Below, piece after piece: positions 1 through 10,297 of a DNA stretch of 64,000 bases. Position 1 is the first letter of the stretch; the number at the start of each line of letters is the position of its first letter. The stretch is taken from the NCBI RefSeq assembly GCF_040564635.1, contig NZ_CP159837.1, positions 4,451,001 to 4,515,000 of the forward strand, in the 5' to 3' direction. The stretch comes from Planktothricoides raciborskii GIHE-MW2 (GTDB taxonomy: Bacteria; Cyanobacteriota; Cyanobacteriia; Cyanobacteriales; Laspinemataceae). The position numbers and the translations under genes were made by a program. The notes below the pieces were generated by a model that had not been told where the DNA came from, made no database searches, and saw nothing but the letters and a program-made list of their open reading frames with translations.

Positions 1-350
1 GGAACAATCTCTACAGGTTTACTGTAACCAACGTTTAAAATCAGATTTCGGCCTTGGATTTGCGCCCGATAGCCAACTCCCTGAATTAATAAACGTTTTT
101 GAAAGCCTTTGGAGACCCCCTCAACCATATTCGCAACCAATGTGCGAGACAAACCATGACGTTGACGGGCATTGCGAGATTCATCTCGCCGTTTCACCAT
201 CAGGGTATCATCCTGTTGTTCCACGATGACTTCAGGTGGTAGCTCTCTAGTGAGAGTCCCCTTTGCCCCTTTGACGGATACGTTCTGCCCCTCGATGGTA
301 ACCGTCACTTTGTCAGGAACTTTGATGGGGCGCTTACCAATTCGAGACAT
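1..350 (-). CDS. rplF: 50S ribosomal protein L6 (5' part, cut by window edge)
   Basis: This is the N-terminal ~116 residues of large-subunit protein uL6, which binds 23S rRNA near the sarcin-ricin loop and supports factor binding. Reading from the ATG at 348-350 gives MSRIGKRPIKVPDKV, the characteristic L6 start, followed by a GVSKGFQKRL-like stretch that matches the end of the first L6 repeat. The frame is open to base 1, so the C-terminal third lies outside. It sits 94 bases downstream of rpsH in the order expected for the spc part of the operon. No anomaly is visible. Confidence 0.95.
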   Translation of the reverse strand, partial: MSRIGKRPIKVPDKVTVTIEGQNVSVKGAKGTLTRELPPEVIVEQQDDTLMVKRRDESRNARQRHGLSRTLVANMVEGVSKGFQKRLLIQGVGYRAQIQGRNLILNVGYSKPVEIV

Positions 351-444
351 AAATCTTGTTACTCCTTGAGAATTTAGAATTCATAATTCAGTTTTTTTCA
401 GGAAACTGTCCTGTGTGCGAAAAGCTGAATGCATGAGTTCTTTT

Positions 445-846
445 CTACCAGACATAAGCCAGCACTTCTCCACCCAAGCCTTGGCTGCGGGCATCTCTGT
501 CGGTCATAATTCCCGATGATGTCGAAATGATGGCAATGCCAATCCCGCCTAAAACCCGTGGTAACTCTTTCCTATTAGAGTAAACTCGTAAGCCCGGTGT
601 ACTTACTCGCTTTAGGGTTTTGATAATAGGCTGACGGTTTTTGCCTTTATATTTCAATGAAATCATCAAGGTTTTTTTGACGCCTTCCCCAACTTCTTTA
701 TACTCCGTAATAAAGCCTTCTTCCAAAAGGACTTTGGCAATAGAACGGGTCATTTTTGTTGATGGAACTTCAGTTGTTTGGTGCCTTGCCAGACTAGCAT
801 TGCGGATGCGTGTAAGCATATCTGCAATCGTATCGTTAGCCGCCAT
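445..846 (-). CDS. rpsH: 30S ribosomal protein S8
   Basis: Small-subunit protein uS8, a primary binder of the central domain of 16S rRNA. The 133-residue product has the expected length. It starts [17 protein letters not shown] and ends with the conserved S8 block [27 protein letters not shown]. The start is fixed by a strong Shine-Dalgarno, AAGGAGGG, a few bases before ATG 846. It lies 22 bases after rplE, so the two are almost certainly cotranscribed. In E. coli S8 represses spc-operon translation; whether that holds here cannot be seen. Confidence 0.97.
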   Translation of the reverse strand: MAANDTIADMLTRIRNASLARHQTTEVPSTKMTRSIAKVLLEEGFITEYKEVGEGVKKTLMISLKYKGKNRQPIIKTLKRVSTPGLRVYSNRKELPRVLGGIGIAIISTSSGIMTDRDARSQGLGGEVLAYVW

Positions 847-868
847 TATTCCCTCCTTAATTAACCCG

Positions 869-1414
869 CTATTTGTCCCGGAAGGGCATACCCATTTCTT
901 TGAGCAAGGCGCGGCCCTCTTCGTCTGTGTTTGCCGTTGTGACGATTGAAATGTCCATTCCTCGGATTTGATCGATGCGATCGTATTCTATTTCTGGAAA
1001 AATTAGCTGTTCTCTCAAGCCTAGGTTGTAGTTGCCTCGGCCATCAAAGCTTTTTGGACTAATGCCGCGAAAATCCCGAATTCTTGGTAATGCTAAGTTG
1101 ATCAAGCGATCCAAAAATGCATACATCCGGTCGGAACGAAGTGTCACCATGACGCCAATCGGCATTCCTTGACGGATTTTAAATCCGGCGATCGCCTTCT
1201 TTGCCCGAGTAACAACTGGCTTTTGACCCGTGATCAGAGCAATTTCTTGAATCGATGATTCCAGAGCTTTGGCATTCTGAGAGGCATCACCTAAGCCTCG
1301 GTTGACAGTGACTTTCACCACCTTCGGCACCTGATGGATGTTCTTGTAGCTAAATTGTTCCATCAATTTGGCTACAATTTTATCTTCATACCGATTTTTG
1401 AGTGTTTCTGACAT
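869..1414 (-). CDS. rplE: 50S ribosomal protein L5
   Basis: Large-subunit protein uL5, which binds 5S rRNA and contacts the P-site tRNA. The product is 181 residues, close to the usual ~180. It carries the L5 signatures [29 protein letters not shown] and the C-terminal [19 protein letters not shown]. It is preceded by a 106-base spacer after rplX, the longest gap in this half of the operon. The spacer is AT-rich and shows no clear terminator. Confidence 0.97.
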   Translation of the reverse strand: MSETLKNRYEDKIVAKLMEQFSYKNIHQVPKVVKVTVNRGLGDASQNAKALESSIQEIALITGQKPVVTRAKKAIAGFKIRQGMPIGVMVTLRSDRMYAFLDRLINLALPRIRDFRGISPKSFDGRGNYNLGLREQLIFPEIEYDRIDQIRGMDISIVTTANTDEEGRALLKEMGMPFRDK

Positions 1415-1520
1415 AGTTTTTTAGGGTTTTACTTTTCCTGGTCTTTGTCAGGATCGTGATATACTTTTGCCCAATTTTTAGTGGCTTTTCCATAAATTTT
1501 GGGCGTTTTTTTGTTGTGCT

Positions 1521-1871
1521 TTAGTCAATAATTTCACCAGTTTTTTTGAGCATACGCACTTTCCGTCCTTCTTCGGTGAAAGTGTAGCAGACTCGGCTGG
1601 CTACTTCATTTTTAGTCGAATAAAGCATCACGTTAGAGCTATGAATCGGCGACTCAAAAGTTTCGATTCTACCGGATTCACCCTCTTGTTGAGGTTTGAC
1701 GTGCTTAGTTCTAATATTCACGCCTTTCACAACCACTTGGCTAGTCTTGGGAAGTGCTTTAATAATTTCGCCAATTTTGCCTTTTTCTTTGCCAGCAATC
1801 ACTTGTACAGTGTCACCTTTTTTAACGTGCATCTTGTAAGTGTTGGGCGCTTTGCTTTGCTTGGTCGCCAT
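1521..1871 (-). CDS. rplX: 50S ribosomal protein L24
   Basis: Large-subunit assembly initiator uL24. The N-terminal KOW motif is plain ([20 protein letters not shown], about residues 17-36), followed by [18 protein letters not shown]. At 116 residues it is typical for cyanobacteria. Its ATG overlaps the rplN stop by one base (TGATG), which implies translational coupling with rplN. Confidence 0.97.
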   Translation of the reverse strand: MATKQSKAPNTYKMHVKKGDTVQVIAGKEKGKIGEIIKALPKTSQVVVKGVNIRTKHVKPQQEGESGRIETFESPIHSSNVMLYSTKNEVASRVCYTFTEEGRKVRMLKKTGEIID

Positions 1872-2236
1872 CAGAGTACCTCCGGCGCTAAGGAAACAAT
1901 TTTAGTGTAGTTTTTATCGCGTAATTCGCGAGCCACCGGACCAAAAACGCGAGTTCCTTTGGGGTTCCCATCTTGGTTCACAATCACGGCAGCGTTGTCG
2001 TCGAACCGAATGCTCATACCACTGGAACGGCGAATTCCTTTACGAGTACGCACGACAACGGCTCTAACGATATCGGACTTTTTCACTGCCATATTGGGAA
2101 TGGCATCTTTAACCACGGCAATAATTACATCACCTACACCTGCGTAAGTTCTGTTGCCACCTAAAACCCGGATGCACATTAATTTACGAGCTCCGCTGTT
2201 ATCGGCAACATTAAGATAAGACTCTTTCTGAATCAC
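1871..2236 (-). CDS. rplN: 50S ribosomal protein L14
   Basis: Large-subunit protein uL14, which forms an inter-subunit bridge and is the RsfS docking site. The 121-residue product begins [20 protein letters not shown] and contains the conserved [13 protein letters not shown] and [16 protein letters not shown] blocks. The initiation codon is GTG (2234-2236) with GGGAG about 8 bases upstream. The stop overlaps the start of rplX. Confidence 0.97.
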   Translation of the reverse strand: MIQKESYLNVADNSGARKLMCIRVLGGNRTYAGVGDVIIAVVKDAIPNMAVKKSDIVRAVVVRTRKGIRRSSGMSIRFDDNAAVIVNQDGNPKGTRVFGPVARELRDKNYTKIVSLAPEVL

Positions 2237-2254
2237 CTTCAGTCTCCCTTTTTC

Positions 2255-2512
2255 CTAGCGTCCGCTGTCGCTGGTCTGATTAAGAATTTCGATGACCTTC
2301 CAGCGTTTGGTTTTACTCAGCGGTCGAGTTTCCTGAATTCGGACGCGATCGCCTTCATTACACTGGTTGTCCTCGTCGTGAGCTTTATAGCGCTTGGTTT
2401 TAACGACGATTTTTCCGTATTTAGCGTTGGGGGCGCGGTTTTCCACCGCCACCACCACCGTTTTATTCATTTTGTTGCTTACAACTAAGCCGACTCGTTC
2501 TTTAACTGCCAT
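2255..2512 (-). CDS. rpsQ: 30S ribosomal protein S17
   Basis: Small-subunit protein uS17, which helps assemble the 16S 5' domain. The 85-residue product shows the family core [17 protein letters not shown] and [17 protein letters not shown]. The short acidic/serine tail is normal for cyanobacteria. An AAGGAG motif stands 9 bases before the ATG. It is placed between rpmC and rplN with short spacers, so it is in the operon. Confidence 0.96.
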   Translation of the reverse strand: MAVKERVGLVVSNKMNKTVVVAVENRAPNAKYGKIVVKTKRYKAHDEDNQCNEGDRVRIQETRPLSKTKRWKVIEILNQTSDSGR

Positions 2513-2535
2513 TGCAACTTACTCCTTAATCACCA

Positions 2536-2757
2536 TTAACTCTCAACTGATTTCTGTTGGCTACGTTTTCTTTCCGATTCAACGGTTAGTAATTGAGCCA
2601 GCCGATGTTGAGCATGAGTGAATTCGTGAGTTTTCTCCAAACGGCGAGTTGCTTTTTGCAAACGAAGTTCAAATAGCTGTCGCTTTACGGTGATAACTTC
2701 CTTGACGATTTCTTCGTCGCTCAAAGCTCGCACTTCTGAAATCTTAGGCAATGCCAT
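2536..2757 (-). CDS. rpmC: 50S ribosomal protein L29
   Basis: Large-subunit protein uL29, located at the exit tunnel next to L23 where SRP and trigger factor dock. The 73-residue helical hairpin protein begins MALPKISEVRALSDEEI and has the conserved RQLFELRLQKAT segment. Only four bases separate it from the rplP stop, so coupled translation is likely. Confidence 0.96.
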   Translation of the reverse strand: MALPKISEVRALSDEEIVKEVITVKRQLFELRLQKATRRLEKTHEFTHAQHRLAQLLTVESERKRSQQKSVES

Positions 2758-2761
2758 AATC

Positions 2762-3181
2762 TTAAGACTTCTCCTCTTCTCTGGTGATTACCTTGGTCTT
2801 AATCGGCAATTTATAAGCCGCCAATCTCATAGCCTCACGGGCTGTTGATTCTGGCACACCGCCAATTTCAAATAAAACTCGACCGGGCTTAATCACGGCG
2901 ACCCAATACTCTGGGGAACCCTTACCAGAACCCATCCGGGTTTCTGCTGGACGCATAGTAACGGGTTTATCTGGAAACACACGAATCCAGATTTTGCCAC
3001 CTCTGCGGATATAACGAGTCATTGCTCTACGGCTGGCCTCGATTTGTCGAGAGGTCATCCAGCAGGGTTCTAGAGCTTGTAAGGCAAACTCGCCAAAGTT
3101 GACTTGATTACCCCTTGTGGCTAGGCCCCTCATTCTTCCCCGCTGTTGCTTGCGGAATTTAGTTCTTCTAGGACTTAACAT
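2762..3181 (-). CDS. rplP: 50S ribosomal protein L16
   Basis: Large-subunit protein uL16, which shapes the A-site tRNA cradle. The 139-residue protein starts [19 protein letters not shown] and carries the diagnostic [17 protein letters not shown] and [20 protein letters not shown] blocks. Length and residues are fully conserved, and it lies between rpsC and rpmC. Confidence 0.97.
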   Translation of the reverse strand: MLSPRRTKFRKQQRGRMRGLATRGNQVNFGEFALQALEPCWMTSRQIEASRRAMTRYIRRGGKIWIRVFPDKPVTMRPAETRMGSGKGSPEYWVAVIKPGRVLFEIGGVPESTAREAMRLAAYKLPIKTKVITREEEKS

Positions 3182-3241
3182 GACTTTTCTCCTGGGTTAT
3201 TCCTGAGTGCAAAAACAAAGAATTATTTGTTTAACCTTTGT

Positions 3242-3973
3242 TTAACCTTCACCCGATCGGTCTTCAAATTGTTGGCGACGACCCTTCCGGCGTCGCGGAC
3301 CTCCTGCACCGATGGCAGCGTTTTGTTCATCTTGTCCAGGAATAATTTCCCCTTTGAATATCCAAACTTTCACCCCAAGAATGCCATAAATGGTTTTGGC
3401 GGTGCAGTAAGCGTACTCAATATCCGCTCTCAAGGTATGAAGCGGCACCCGACCTTCCCGAGTCCATTCAGTGCGAGCAATTTCTGCCCCATTGAGGCGT
3501 CCACTGACTTGCACTTTGATCCCTTCTACCCCAGCTTTTTGGGCGCGTGTAATGGCTTGGCGGACTACTCGGCGGAAAGAAACCCGCCGTTCTAACTGTT
3601 GAGCAATATATTCCCCAATCAGGGTGGCATCAGCATCTACTTTGGCAACTTCCACCACGTTGATGCGGATTTGTCGATTGCTATTGCCTAACAATTCTTG
3701 TAAACCCGTTCGCAACGACTCAATCCCCGTGCCACCACGTCCAACCACAACCCCGGGTCGAGCGGTGCGGACTTCCAAATCAATTTGGTCGGCTTTTCGC
3801 TCAATGCGGACTTGAGAAATTCCCGCATTATTGAGGGTTTTTTGCACGTACTCGCGGATTACAAAGTCTTCTTGCAATAATTCTGAGTAGCGATTGCCAT
3901 CGGCATACCAACGAGAACGATGTTCTTGAGTCGTTCCCAGCCGAAAGCCAATTGGATGAATCTTCTGTCCCAC
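3242..3973 (-). CDS. rpsC: 30S ribosomal protein S3
   Basis: Small-subunit protein uS3, part of the mRNA entry channel and its helicase activity. The 243-residue product begins [20 protein letters not shown]. It has the type-2 KH domain with the [14 protein letters not shown] loop (about residues 75-90) and the C-terminal [19 protein letters not shown] block. The basic tail [16 protein letters not shown] is typical of cyanobacteria. The 60-base gap to rplP contains no terminator. Confidence 0.97.
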   Translation of the reverse strand: MGQKIHPIGFRLGTTQEHRSRWYADGNRYSELLQEDFVIREYVQKTLNNAGISQVRIERKADQIDLEVRTARPGVVVGRGGTGIESLRTGLQELLGNSNRQIRINVVEVAKVDADATLIGEYIAQQLERRVSFRRVVRQAITRAQKAGVEGIKVQVSGRLNGAEIARTEWTREGRVPLHTLRADIEYAYCTAKTIYGILGVKVWIFKGEIIPGQDEQNAAIGAGGPRRRKGRRQQFEDRSGEG

Positions 3974-4034
3974 GGATAAAATCCCTTTAATGTTGTGCTG
4001 ATTTATTCTTGGTTTATGACCGAAGAAGTCATAA

Positions 4035-4397
4035 TTAATCTTCTTTTTCTTCAGGAGCCACTTTCACAGTAATGTGACAGCTTGGCTTGCGAATCATGTA
4101 AGCACGACCCTGGGCGCGAGGGCGATAACGCTTCAAGCTAGGGCCGCCGTCAGCAGATGCTTGAGAGACAACTAAGGTTGCCGGGTCTAAGCCAGCATTA
4201 TGCTCGGCATTGGCAACTGCTGAACGCAGAACTTTTAGCACAGGATCACAAGCGCGGTAAGGCATGAATTCCAAGATAATCAACGCTTCTCTGTAGGAGC
4301 GACCGCGAATTTGATCGAGAACTCGTCGCACCTTATAGGGAGACATCCGAATGTAACGGGCGACAGCTTTTACTTCTTTAGTAGTATCAATAGGCAT
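4035..4397 (-). CDS. rplV: 50S ribosomal protein L22
   Basis: Large-subunit protein uL22, whose hairpin lines the exit tunnel. The product is 120 residues. It contains the [23 protein letters not shown] start of the globular domain and the [20 protein letters not shown] hairpin/C-terminal strand. It follows rpsS after a 90-base spacer and precedes rpsC by 61 bases. Confidence 0.97.
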   Translation of the reverse strand: MPIDTTKEVKAVARYIRMSPYKVRRVLDQIRGRSYREALIILEFMPYRACDPVLKVLRSAVANAEHNAGLDPATLVVSQASADGGPSLKRYRPRAQGRAYMIRKPSCHITVKVAPEEKED

Positions 4398-4486
4398 AGA
4401 TTTCTCCTGTTGAATCCGGAATTGAATTTTGAATCATGGCTTGTGAATCTAGACAAAATGCCTACGCAAAATTCAAAATTCCCCCA

Positions 4487-4765
4487 TTACCTCCGGGCTT
4501 TTTTATCACTTTTTGAATGTCCCCTAAAGGTGCGTGTTGGAGCAAATTCTCCCAGCTTGTGACCCACCATTTGTTCAGAAATATACACAGGCACGTGCTG
4601 CCGGCCATTATGAACGGCAATGGTATGCCCTACCATATCTGGAATGATGGTTGAAGCTCTTGACCAGGTTTTTACAACCTGTTTTTCACCTTTTTCATTC
4701 AATTTTTCTATTTTTGTTAGGAGATGGTCGGCAACAAAAGGCCCTTTTTTTAGAGAACGACCCAT
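4487..4765 (-). CDS. rpsS: 30S ribosomal protein S19
   Basis: Small-subunit head protein uS19. The 92-residue sequence [16 protein letters not shown], then [16 protein letters not shown] and [16 protein letters not shown], is nearly invariant in the family. It lies between rplB and rplV. A run of A/T and T-rich bases upstream is spacer only. Confidence 0.97.
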   Translation of the reverse strand: MGRSLKKGPFVADHLLTKIEKLNEKGEKQVVKTWSRASTIIPDMVGHTIAVHNGRQHVPVYISEQMVGHKLGEFAPTRTFRGHSKSDKKARR

Positions 4766-4866
4766 AGTCTTTAATGTCTAAATTTTGATCAGAATGAACG
4801 AACAATTAAGGCGTCACTAATTGATTGACGATTAATTCAGATTGACTCCTAAGAATCCATTCTGGA

Positions 4867-5733
4867 TTAAACATTTCTGCCGCCCCGACGCCGCTTGGAA
4901 GAACTGCGACGACGACGGACAATCAAAGAGTTGCTTAATTTCTTTTTCTTCCGAGTTTTTGCGCCTAAAGCTGGTTTGCCCCAAGGGGTTACCGGTCCAC
5001 TCCTGCCGATTGGTGCCCGACCTTCACCACCACCATGAGGGTGATCTACGGGGTTCATCACACTGCCTCGAACCTGTGGTCTGCGACCTTTCCAACGATT
5101 TCGGCCAGCTTTACCGATCTTGATGTTTCTGGCATCAATGTTGCCAACTTGACCGATGGTGGCGTAGCAATCTTTGCGGAATTTTCTGAATTCACCAGAA
5201 GGTAATTGCAGGGTGACAAATTCACCTTCTTTTGCTTTGATTGTCGCGCAGGCTCCGGCACTTCTCACCATTTGTCCACCTCGACCTGGTGTGAGTTCTA
5301 CGTTGTGGACACTGGTGCCTTCAGGAATATTGCTCAGTGGCAAGGCATTGCCAATATTGTCCACCGGTGAGTTCGGTCCAGCGATGACCACGGTGCCAAC
5401 TTTTAACCCTTCAGGATGAAGGATGTACCGCTTTTCTCCATCTTGATATTGGAGCAGAGCGATTCTGGCGTTACGATTGGGATCGTATTCAATTTCTACG
5501 ACTTGGGCAGGGATATTGTGCTTGTCGCGGCGAAAGTCGATCATTCGATATAGACGCTTGTGACCACCACCGCGATGTCGGCAGGTGATGATGCCACGAT
5601 TGTTCCGGCCTTTGGCACGGTGAATCCATACCGTTAGGGATTTTTCTGGCTCATTCCTGGTGATTTCCGCAAAGTCTGAACCTGACTTTTGGCGACTACC
5701 AGGAGTGTATGGCCGATAAAAACGAATACCCAT
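4867..5733 (-). CDS. rplB: 50S ribosomal protein L2
   Basis: Large-subunit protein uL2, needed for subunit joining and peptidyl transferase activity. The chosen start is ATG 5731-5733 ([17 protein letters not shown]), which matches family N-termini. The frame could be extended eight codons to a TTG, but AGGAAAA sits upstream of the ATG and the extension has no family match. The 288 residues include VKLTPGRGG-like strands and the C-terminal [18 protein letters not shown] signature with its essential histidine. Confidence 0.97.
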   Translation of the reverse strand: MGIRFYRPYTPGSRQKSGSDFAEITRNEPEKSLTVWIHRAKGRNNRGIITCRHRGGGHKRLYRMIDFRRDKHNIPAQVVEIEYDPNRNARIALLQYQDGEKRYILHPEGLKVGTVVIAGPNSPVDNIGNALPLSNIPEGTSVHNVELTPGRGGQMVRSAGACATIKAKEGEFVTLQLPSGEFRKFRKDCYATIGQVGNIDARNIKIGKAGRNRWKGRRPQVRGSVMNPVDHPHGGGEGRAPIGRSGPVTPWGKPALGAKTRKKKKLSNSLIVRRRRSSSKRRRGGRNV

Positions 5734-5833
5734 AACTGGAGAATTTTTTCCTGACAATTGTTTGGTCTACGGATGAGACATGGATGTCTCTAAAATGTCG
5801 ATCGCTTTTGAGGCGATCGCCTCGGAAAACTGA

Positions 5834-6142
5834 TTAGACTTCCGGGAAGAAGATATTCTGTAAAGAATAGCCTTCTGCCAATGTCACAATTGCTCTCTTA
5901 TATTGCGACCGATAGCCGACAAATTTACCAACTCTGCGTTGTTTACGCGGCGGTTGATGGGTGTTAACACTCTGAACTTTGACGTCAAAGATTTGTTCGA
6001 TCGCTGCTTGAATTTCTGGCTTTTTGGCTTTAGAAACAACATCAAATGTGTATTTGTTTTGTTCCATTAGCATAGTCGCCTTTTCAGTCAGGATCGGGCG
6101 AATGACTAAATCTATGATGTCGCGAGCATGATATTTAGTCAC
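5834..6142 (-). CDS. rplW: 50S ribosomal protein L23
   Basis: Large-subunit protein uL23 at the tunnel exit, the docking site of trigger factor and SRP. The start is set at GTG 6140-6142 ([12 protein letters not shown]), because a perfect AGGAGG lies six bases upstream; an eight-codon longer frame has no such signal. The 102 residues carry [21 protein letters not shown] and [20 protein letters not shown]. The start overlaps the end of rplD by eight bases (GTGACTAA), so translation is coupled. Confidence 0.95.
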   Translation of the reverse strand: MTKYHARDIIDLVIRPILTEKATMLMEQNKYTFDVVSKAKKPEIQAAIEQIFDVKVQSVNTHQPPRKQRRVGKFVGYRSQYKRAIVTLAEGYSLQNIFFPEV

Positions 6143-6767
6143 TGTAAACCTCCTGAATTTTAGCAATCGCCGCTGCGGTCGTTACAATTTTGTCCGCTTC
6201 TAGCACATCATAAACATTCAGACTATCTGCCGGAATCATCTTCAAGGAAGGTACATTACGAGCGGACAAATAAATGTTTTCTGCAGGTTCTGCTAAAACT
6301 AATAGCACTTTTGCGTTAGATTCGATGCCCCAGCGATTCAAAGCACTCATTAGTTCTTTGGTTTTAGGCCGTGGCAGATTTTCCGCAAAACTTTCTACTA
6401 CAATTAAGTCTTCGTAACGACTCTGAAACGCGGTTCTCAATGCTAACCGACGTTCTTTGCGGTTCATTTTGATGCCATAATCTCTGGGTTGCGGCCCAAA
6501 GATCACACCGCCACCTCTCCAGAGAGGCGATCGAATTGAACCGGCACGAGCTCGCCCTGTTCCTTTTTGTCTCCAGGGTTTTCTGCCCCCGCCTCGGACT
6601 TCAGCTCGGGTTTTACTGGCGGCTGTTCCCTGACGACCATTACACATAATCCGTCTGAGAGCCTTGTGGACAATATGAGAAGCATTTTCTTCTACGGCGA
6701 CTTTTAATTCTAAAGTCGCTTGTCCAACTTCTTCCCCTTGCCAATTTTTTACGACACAGTTAACCAT
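6135..6767 (-). CDS. rplD: 50S ribosomal protein L4
   Basis: Large-subunit protein uL4, whose long loop reaches the exit tunnel. In E. coli it also autoregulates the S10 operon. The 210-residue product has the loop motif [25 protein letters not shown] (about residues 60-84) and [21 protein letters not shown]. It is downstream of rplC by 125 bases; that spacer holds a short TTGATTG heptamer run but no terminator. Confidence 0.97.
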   Translation of the reverse strand: MVNCVVKNWQGEEVGQATLELKVAVEENASHIVHKALRRIMCNGRQGTAASKTRAEVRGGGRKPWRQKGTGRARAGSIRSPLWRGGGVIFGPQPRDYGIKMNRKERRLALRTAFQSRYEDLIVVESFAENLPRPKTKELMSALNRWGIESNAKVLLVLAEPAENIYLSARNVPSLKMIPADSLNVYDVLEADKIVTTAAAIAKIQEVYSD

Positions 6768-6892
6768 TTCAGATGTCCAAAATATGCCTGTTTGTCGATT
6801 GTTGATTGTTGATTGGTGAAATGGTCATTATGGTTGCAAAACAACAAGACGCTCATCACCGACAACGCAACCAACAACAATTTGGGCTTAAT

Positions 6893-7570
6893 TTATTTGC
6901 CCACGATTTTGGTCGGGCGAATATTTACCAATGCACCAGGTTTACCGGGCACTGACCCTTTCACGAGAATTAGGTTGCGTTCTTTATCCAGTCGCACCAC
7001 TGTCAGCTTTCTGGTTGTGACTTGTTTACCACCAAGACGCCCCGCCATTCTTTTCCCAGGATAGACCCGCCCAGGGGTTGTCCCAGCACCAATTGAACCG
7101 GGCTGGCGATGATTTTTTGAGCCATGAGACATTGGTCCGCGGCCAAAGTTATTCCGTTTTTGGTTTCCGGCGAAACCCCGACCAATGCTGTTCGATGTCA
7201 CATCGATGATTTGTCCGGATTCAAAAATATCGACCCCAATTTCCTGACCTAGCTCATAATTTGCTGTGTCTTCTAGGCGATATTCACGCAAGTGACGCAG
7301 TAGCGGCGCTCCTGCTTTCCGCAGATGCCCCTGCTCAGGATTTGTCAAATATTTATTGACGGTTTTAGGCGTTTTGGTGTTTAGCTGACGGGTTTTGTCT
7401 TTGACTTCACCATAGCCCAACTGAATGGCACTGTAGCCATCAGTTTTTGGTGTTTTAATTTGTGTAACGACGCATGGCCCTGCTTGGATGACAGTGACGG
7501 GAATTGCTTTCCCTTCTTCGTCAAATACTTGGGTCATGCCGAGTTTTGTGCCGAGAATACCGACAGACAC
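6893..7570 (-). CDS. rplC: 50S ribosomal protein L3
   Basis: Large-subunit protein uL3, first gene of the operon here, involved in early 50S assembly. It starts at GTG 7568-7570 ([20 protein letters not shown]) with GGGGAG about 10 bases upstream. The 225 residues contain the uL3 signature [37 protein letters not shown] in the last third, given here as the central loop around residues 140-175. No rpsJ precedes it. Upstream is 1.35 kb without a gene, so the operon promoter should lie there. Confidence 0.96.
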   Translation of the reverse strand: MSVGILGTKLGMTQVFDEEGKAIPVTVIQAGPCVVTQIKTPKTDGYSAIQLGYGEVKDKTRQLNTKTPKTVNKYLTNPEQGHLRKAGAPLLRHLREYRLEDTANYELGQEIGVDIFESGQIIDVTSNSIGRGFAGNQKRNNFGRGPMSHGSKNHRQPGSIGAGTTPGRVYPGKRMAGRLGGKQVTTRKLTVVRLDKERNLILVKGSVPGKPGALVNIRPTKIVGK

Positions 7571-8922
7571 GGCTTTCTGGTCTCCCCTTTATCTGCACTA
7601 CAATATGGAGCTTTTCAAGCAAGATCCACAGAATACACAAGCAAGTTCTCCGCTTTTGGGCGGCAAAGTTAGTCTCTTGGTCATCGACCTGAGACGGCTT
7701 TGTAGAATTTATGCAATATATCTAGAAGAAGAATAGAAACTATTCTTTGGTCGAGCGATTGCTCTAACCTTGCTTGGTTCTGGCCAGGACTTGAGTAGTA
7801 ATCTGCTCAGTATCCTTGTACGGCCAATCTGAAAGCGTTGGTTAAGGTTTTTTAGCTAGGATGACGAGCGCTGATTGGCTCTGACTTTCGCTCCTAGATA
7901 AATGGATGCCGTTAACTTTGGCGATTTGATTGGCGGACGATATCGCCCATAAGCTCCGGTGGTGACTCTGTAATTAATCGCCGATTCATTGCTTTGGATT
8001 CACTTAGGCTGTTGTTCGCTAAAATTAGCTGATAGCGCTTTTAGCTAGTGAGTTTCCTTAATTCCTGAATGGCGATCGCTTAATTTGAGCCACAATTTAA
8101 CAATATATATAATTTTTAGGCATTTGTCTAGTCTATCAAGAGATTTTTTTGACATTTCCGATCTTAATTTGCAAATTTTTATATAATTTAAATGTGTAAT
8201 TATTTTTTTTTATTTGAGCAGGGTAGAAAATATGCAAAACGAGTCATAATGGGTAATGGGCTATGGATTTGATGCAGCAGGTAAAAACAGGGCAAAACTC
8301 GGGCTTTTTGGTGATAAAATACTGAAACCCGAGGATAGAGGGTCTATTCTGCTATTGGCAGGTTTAAAAAAATAAACATTTAAAATAACTATTTTATTCG
8401 AGCATAACCCCTTAGCCTCTATATCTGCTCTATATCTGGTCTATATCTAGGAGAGGCAATGGATGAGTTTGTTCTCCCAGATACTCCCAGATACTCCCAG
8501 ATACTCCCAGATATCCAGCCAGATACTCCCAGATATCCAGCCAGATATAGAGGGTGGGGTGATGCCCGCTTGGTCAGTGCTGTTTTTTACACATCATTGA
8601 TCGCTTACAGGAAGATCGGCAGTAGAAGCGGGAAAGCGAACCGCCCCTAAATTGTATTGATGTGTCACCGCCTCGGAACGGCACCCTACAGAGGCGTTGC
8701 GTAAGTCCTGACTTAATTAGTAGATATTTAAAAAGACTCGGAGACAGCCGACCAGTTATACTTTTTGAAGATTTTGGTTGTCTTACTCAGTCCGGCGGTG
8801 ATTGATGAATTTCTTGTCTCCATCTGGGGGAAGATATGAGCAGATTAGCAGATCACCGTTGGTGAGTGAGTCGGCAAGCGAAAACTATCACAATAAAACA
8901 GATCGGGTAGAACTTAACATTT
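7571..8922. other. 1.35 kb gene-free region between rplC and ndhN
   Basis: No convincing gene is seen on either strand. The first 300 bases should include the promoter and leader of the ribosomal operon. Around 8090-8220 the DNA is very AT-rich. An inverted CTCGGG/CCCGAG pair (about 8298-8333) could form a hairpin. From 8425 to 8553 there are CTATATCTG-like and CCCAGATACT tandem repeats. No tRNA or known small RNA was recognised. Confidence 0.6.
8472..8553. repeat. Tandem repeat of CCCAGATACT / CCAGCCAGATA units
   Basis: Four near-perfect 10-base units (CTCCCAGATA) are followed by two 21-base composite units containing ATCCAGCCAGATA. A 63-codon open frame across it is only the repeat translated (DTPRYSQILPDIQPDTPRY) and is not accepted as a gene. 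Confidence 0.85.
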
Positions 8923-9381
8923 ATGGCACTGATTACAACTGGCAAGCCACTGATTCGGGATCTGGAAAAAATGGGATCCGTGGCAGTGTATGCGCCTTTA
9001 GAAGGAGGATTTGAAGGTCGATATATCCGGCGGCTGAGAGCAGCGGGTTATACGAGTTTATCTCTTTCGGCTCGAGGACTTGGCGATTTGTCGATGTACT
9101 TAACTGGAGTTCACGGGGTTCGTCCCCCTCATTTGGGCAAAAAAGATATCCGCACTTATTTTATTCCGCCGATTTTGAATTATCACTTGGAAAAACTGCC
9201 ACCTAAATCCAAAGGTTTGGTGCTATGGATTCTGGAAGGTTATGTTCTGTCTAGTCAAGAGATTGAATACCTGACGGTTTTACCGAGTCTGGAACCCCGT
9301 GTGAAACTGGTGGTGGAAATGGGTGGCGATCGCTCTTTCCGTTGGACTCCGCTCAAAGATATGTTAATTCCCACCGCTTAG
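8923..9381 (+). CDS. ndhN: NAD(P)H-quinone oxidoreductase subunit N (NDH-1)
   Basis: NdhN is an oxygenic-photosynthesis-specific subunit of the thylakoid NDH-1 complex, which accepts electrons from ferredoxin for cyclic electron flow, respiration and CO2 uptake. The 152-residue product starts MALITTGKPLIRDLEKMGS. It contains EGGFEGRYIRRLRAAGYTSL, GVHGVRPPHLGKK, LPPKSKGLVLWILEGYVLS and GGDRSFRWTPL, all NdhN hallmarks, and there is no membrane segment. It is monocistronic, closed by a strong terminator at 9459. ndhS lies in the same window at 47904. Confidence 0.95.
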   Translation: MALITTGKPLIRDLEKMGSVAVYAPLEGGFEGRYIRRLRAAGYTSLSLSARGLGDLSMYLTGVHGVRPPHLGKKDIRTYFIPPILNYHLEKLPPKSKGLVLWILEGYVLSSQEIEYLTVLPSLEPRVKLVVEMGGDRSFRWTPLKDMLIPTA

Positions 9382-9458
9382 AGTGGTGCGCTTAAGTCTA
9401 GAAACTCTGACATACTGCTAGGGTTTAATTAAGAAAAAACGAAAGGGAGAAACCCACA

Positions 9459-9484
9459 GGGAGTGCGATCGCACTCCCTTTTTT
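9459..9484 (+). terminator. Rho-independent terminator of ndhN
   Basis: A perfect 20-base palindromic stem (GGGAGTGCGATCGCACTCCC) is followed at once by six T. The stem centre contains the HIP1-like core TGCGATCGCA. It lies 78 bases after the ndhN stop. Confidence 0.9.
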
Positions 9485-9661
9485 CGTGTTAGGACTAAAG
9501 GCACGGGAGATTGATGATTCTGTTCATTGAGCAACCATCAACCCTAGCATCCGAGCCGTAACATACTAAAGAATACGAAATAAAATAGAAGAGAAGCATT
9601 GACTTATCTGCTATCTCTCCCTATCTCTCATTGAATTTGATCAAAAATCAACAAAAGGATT

Positions 9662-10282
9662 ATGACAGACCCAGGAATTTTGCAAAACCGTGACTACACC
9701 CTGATTATTGACAAAAGCGGGAGTATGTCGATCCAGGATCAACCGGGTGGCAGAAGTCGATGGCAAGAGGCTCAGGAGTCTACTTTGGCATTGGCGGCGA
9801 AATGTGAAGAGTTCGATCCCGATGGGATTACGGTTTATGTCTTTGCCAGACGCTTTAAGCGGTATGACAATGTGACGGCGAGTAAAGTGACTCAAGTTTT
9901 CCAAGAAAATGACCCGATGGGATCTACGGATCTCGCGGCAGTTCTGCAAGATGCGGTGGATAACTATTTTGCTCGGAAAGCAGCCGGTGAAGCTAAAGCT
10001 CATGGGGAAACGATCTTGGTGATCACAGACGGGGAGCCTGACGATCGCAAAGCGGTGATGGAAGTGATTATTAAGGCATCTCGAAAGATTGATCGAGATG
10101 ATGAACTAACGATGTCTTTTATTCAGGTTGGCAAAGATCCACAAGCCCAGCGATTTCTCAAAGCTTTGGATGATGAACTCCAAAGTGTTGGGGCAAAGTT
10201 TGACATTGTGGATACGGTGACAATTGATGATATGGAAGATATGACTCTGGCAGAGGTCTTGCTCAATGCCATTATTGACTAG
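9662..10282 (+). CDS. von Willebrand factor A (vWA) domain protein, copy 1
   Basis: This is a single-domain vWA protein of 206 residues, probably cytoplasmic (no signal peptide or membrane segment), of the TerY-like kind. The metal-ion-dependent adhesion site is intact: D17-K-S19-G-S21 in TLIIDKSGSMS, the threonine in MGSTDLAAVL and the aspartate in VITDGEPDD. Such proteins bind partners through Mg2+; the partner is unknown. ATG 9662 has AGGA upstream. The gene is followed after 15 bases by a paralogue ~70% identical by eye, so the two form an operon made by tandem duplication. No TerD, MoxR or kinase gene is adjacent. Confidence 0.85.
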   Translation: MTDPGILQNRDYTLIIDKSGSMSIQDQPGGRSRWQEAQESTLALAAKCEEFDPDGITVYVFARRFKRYDNVTASKVTQVFQENDPMGSTDLAAVLQDAVDNYFARKAAGEAKAHGETILVITDGEPDDRKAVMEVIIKASRKIDRDDELTMSFIQVGKDPQAQRFLKALDDELQSVGAKFDIVDTVTIDDMEDMTLAEVLLNAIID

Positions 10283-10297
10283 GAGAATTGATCTAAC

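Noticed and set aside
8459-8650. 63-codon plus-strand open frame
   Set aside because: It translates a 10-base tandem repeat and has no family signal or ribosome-binding site.
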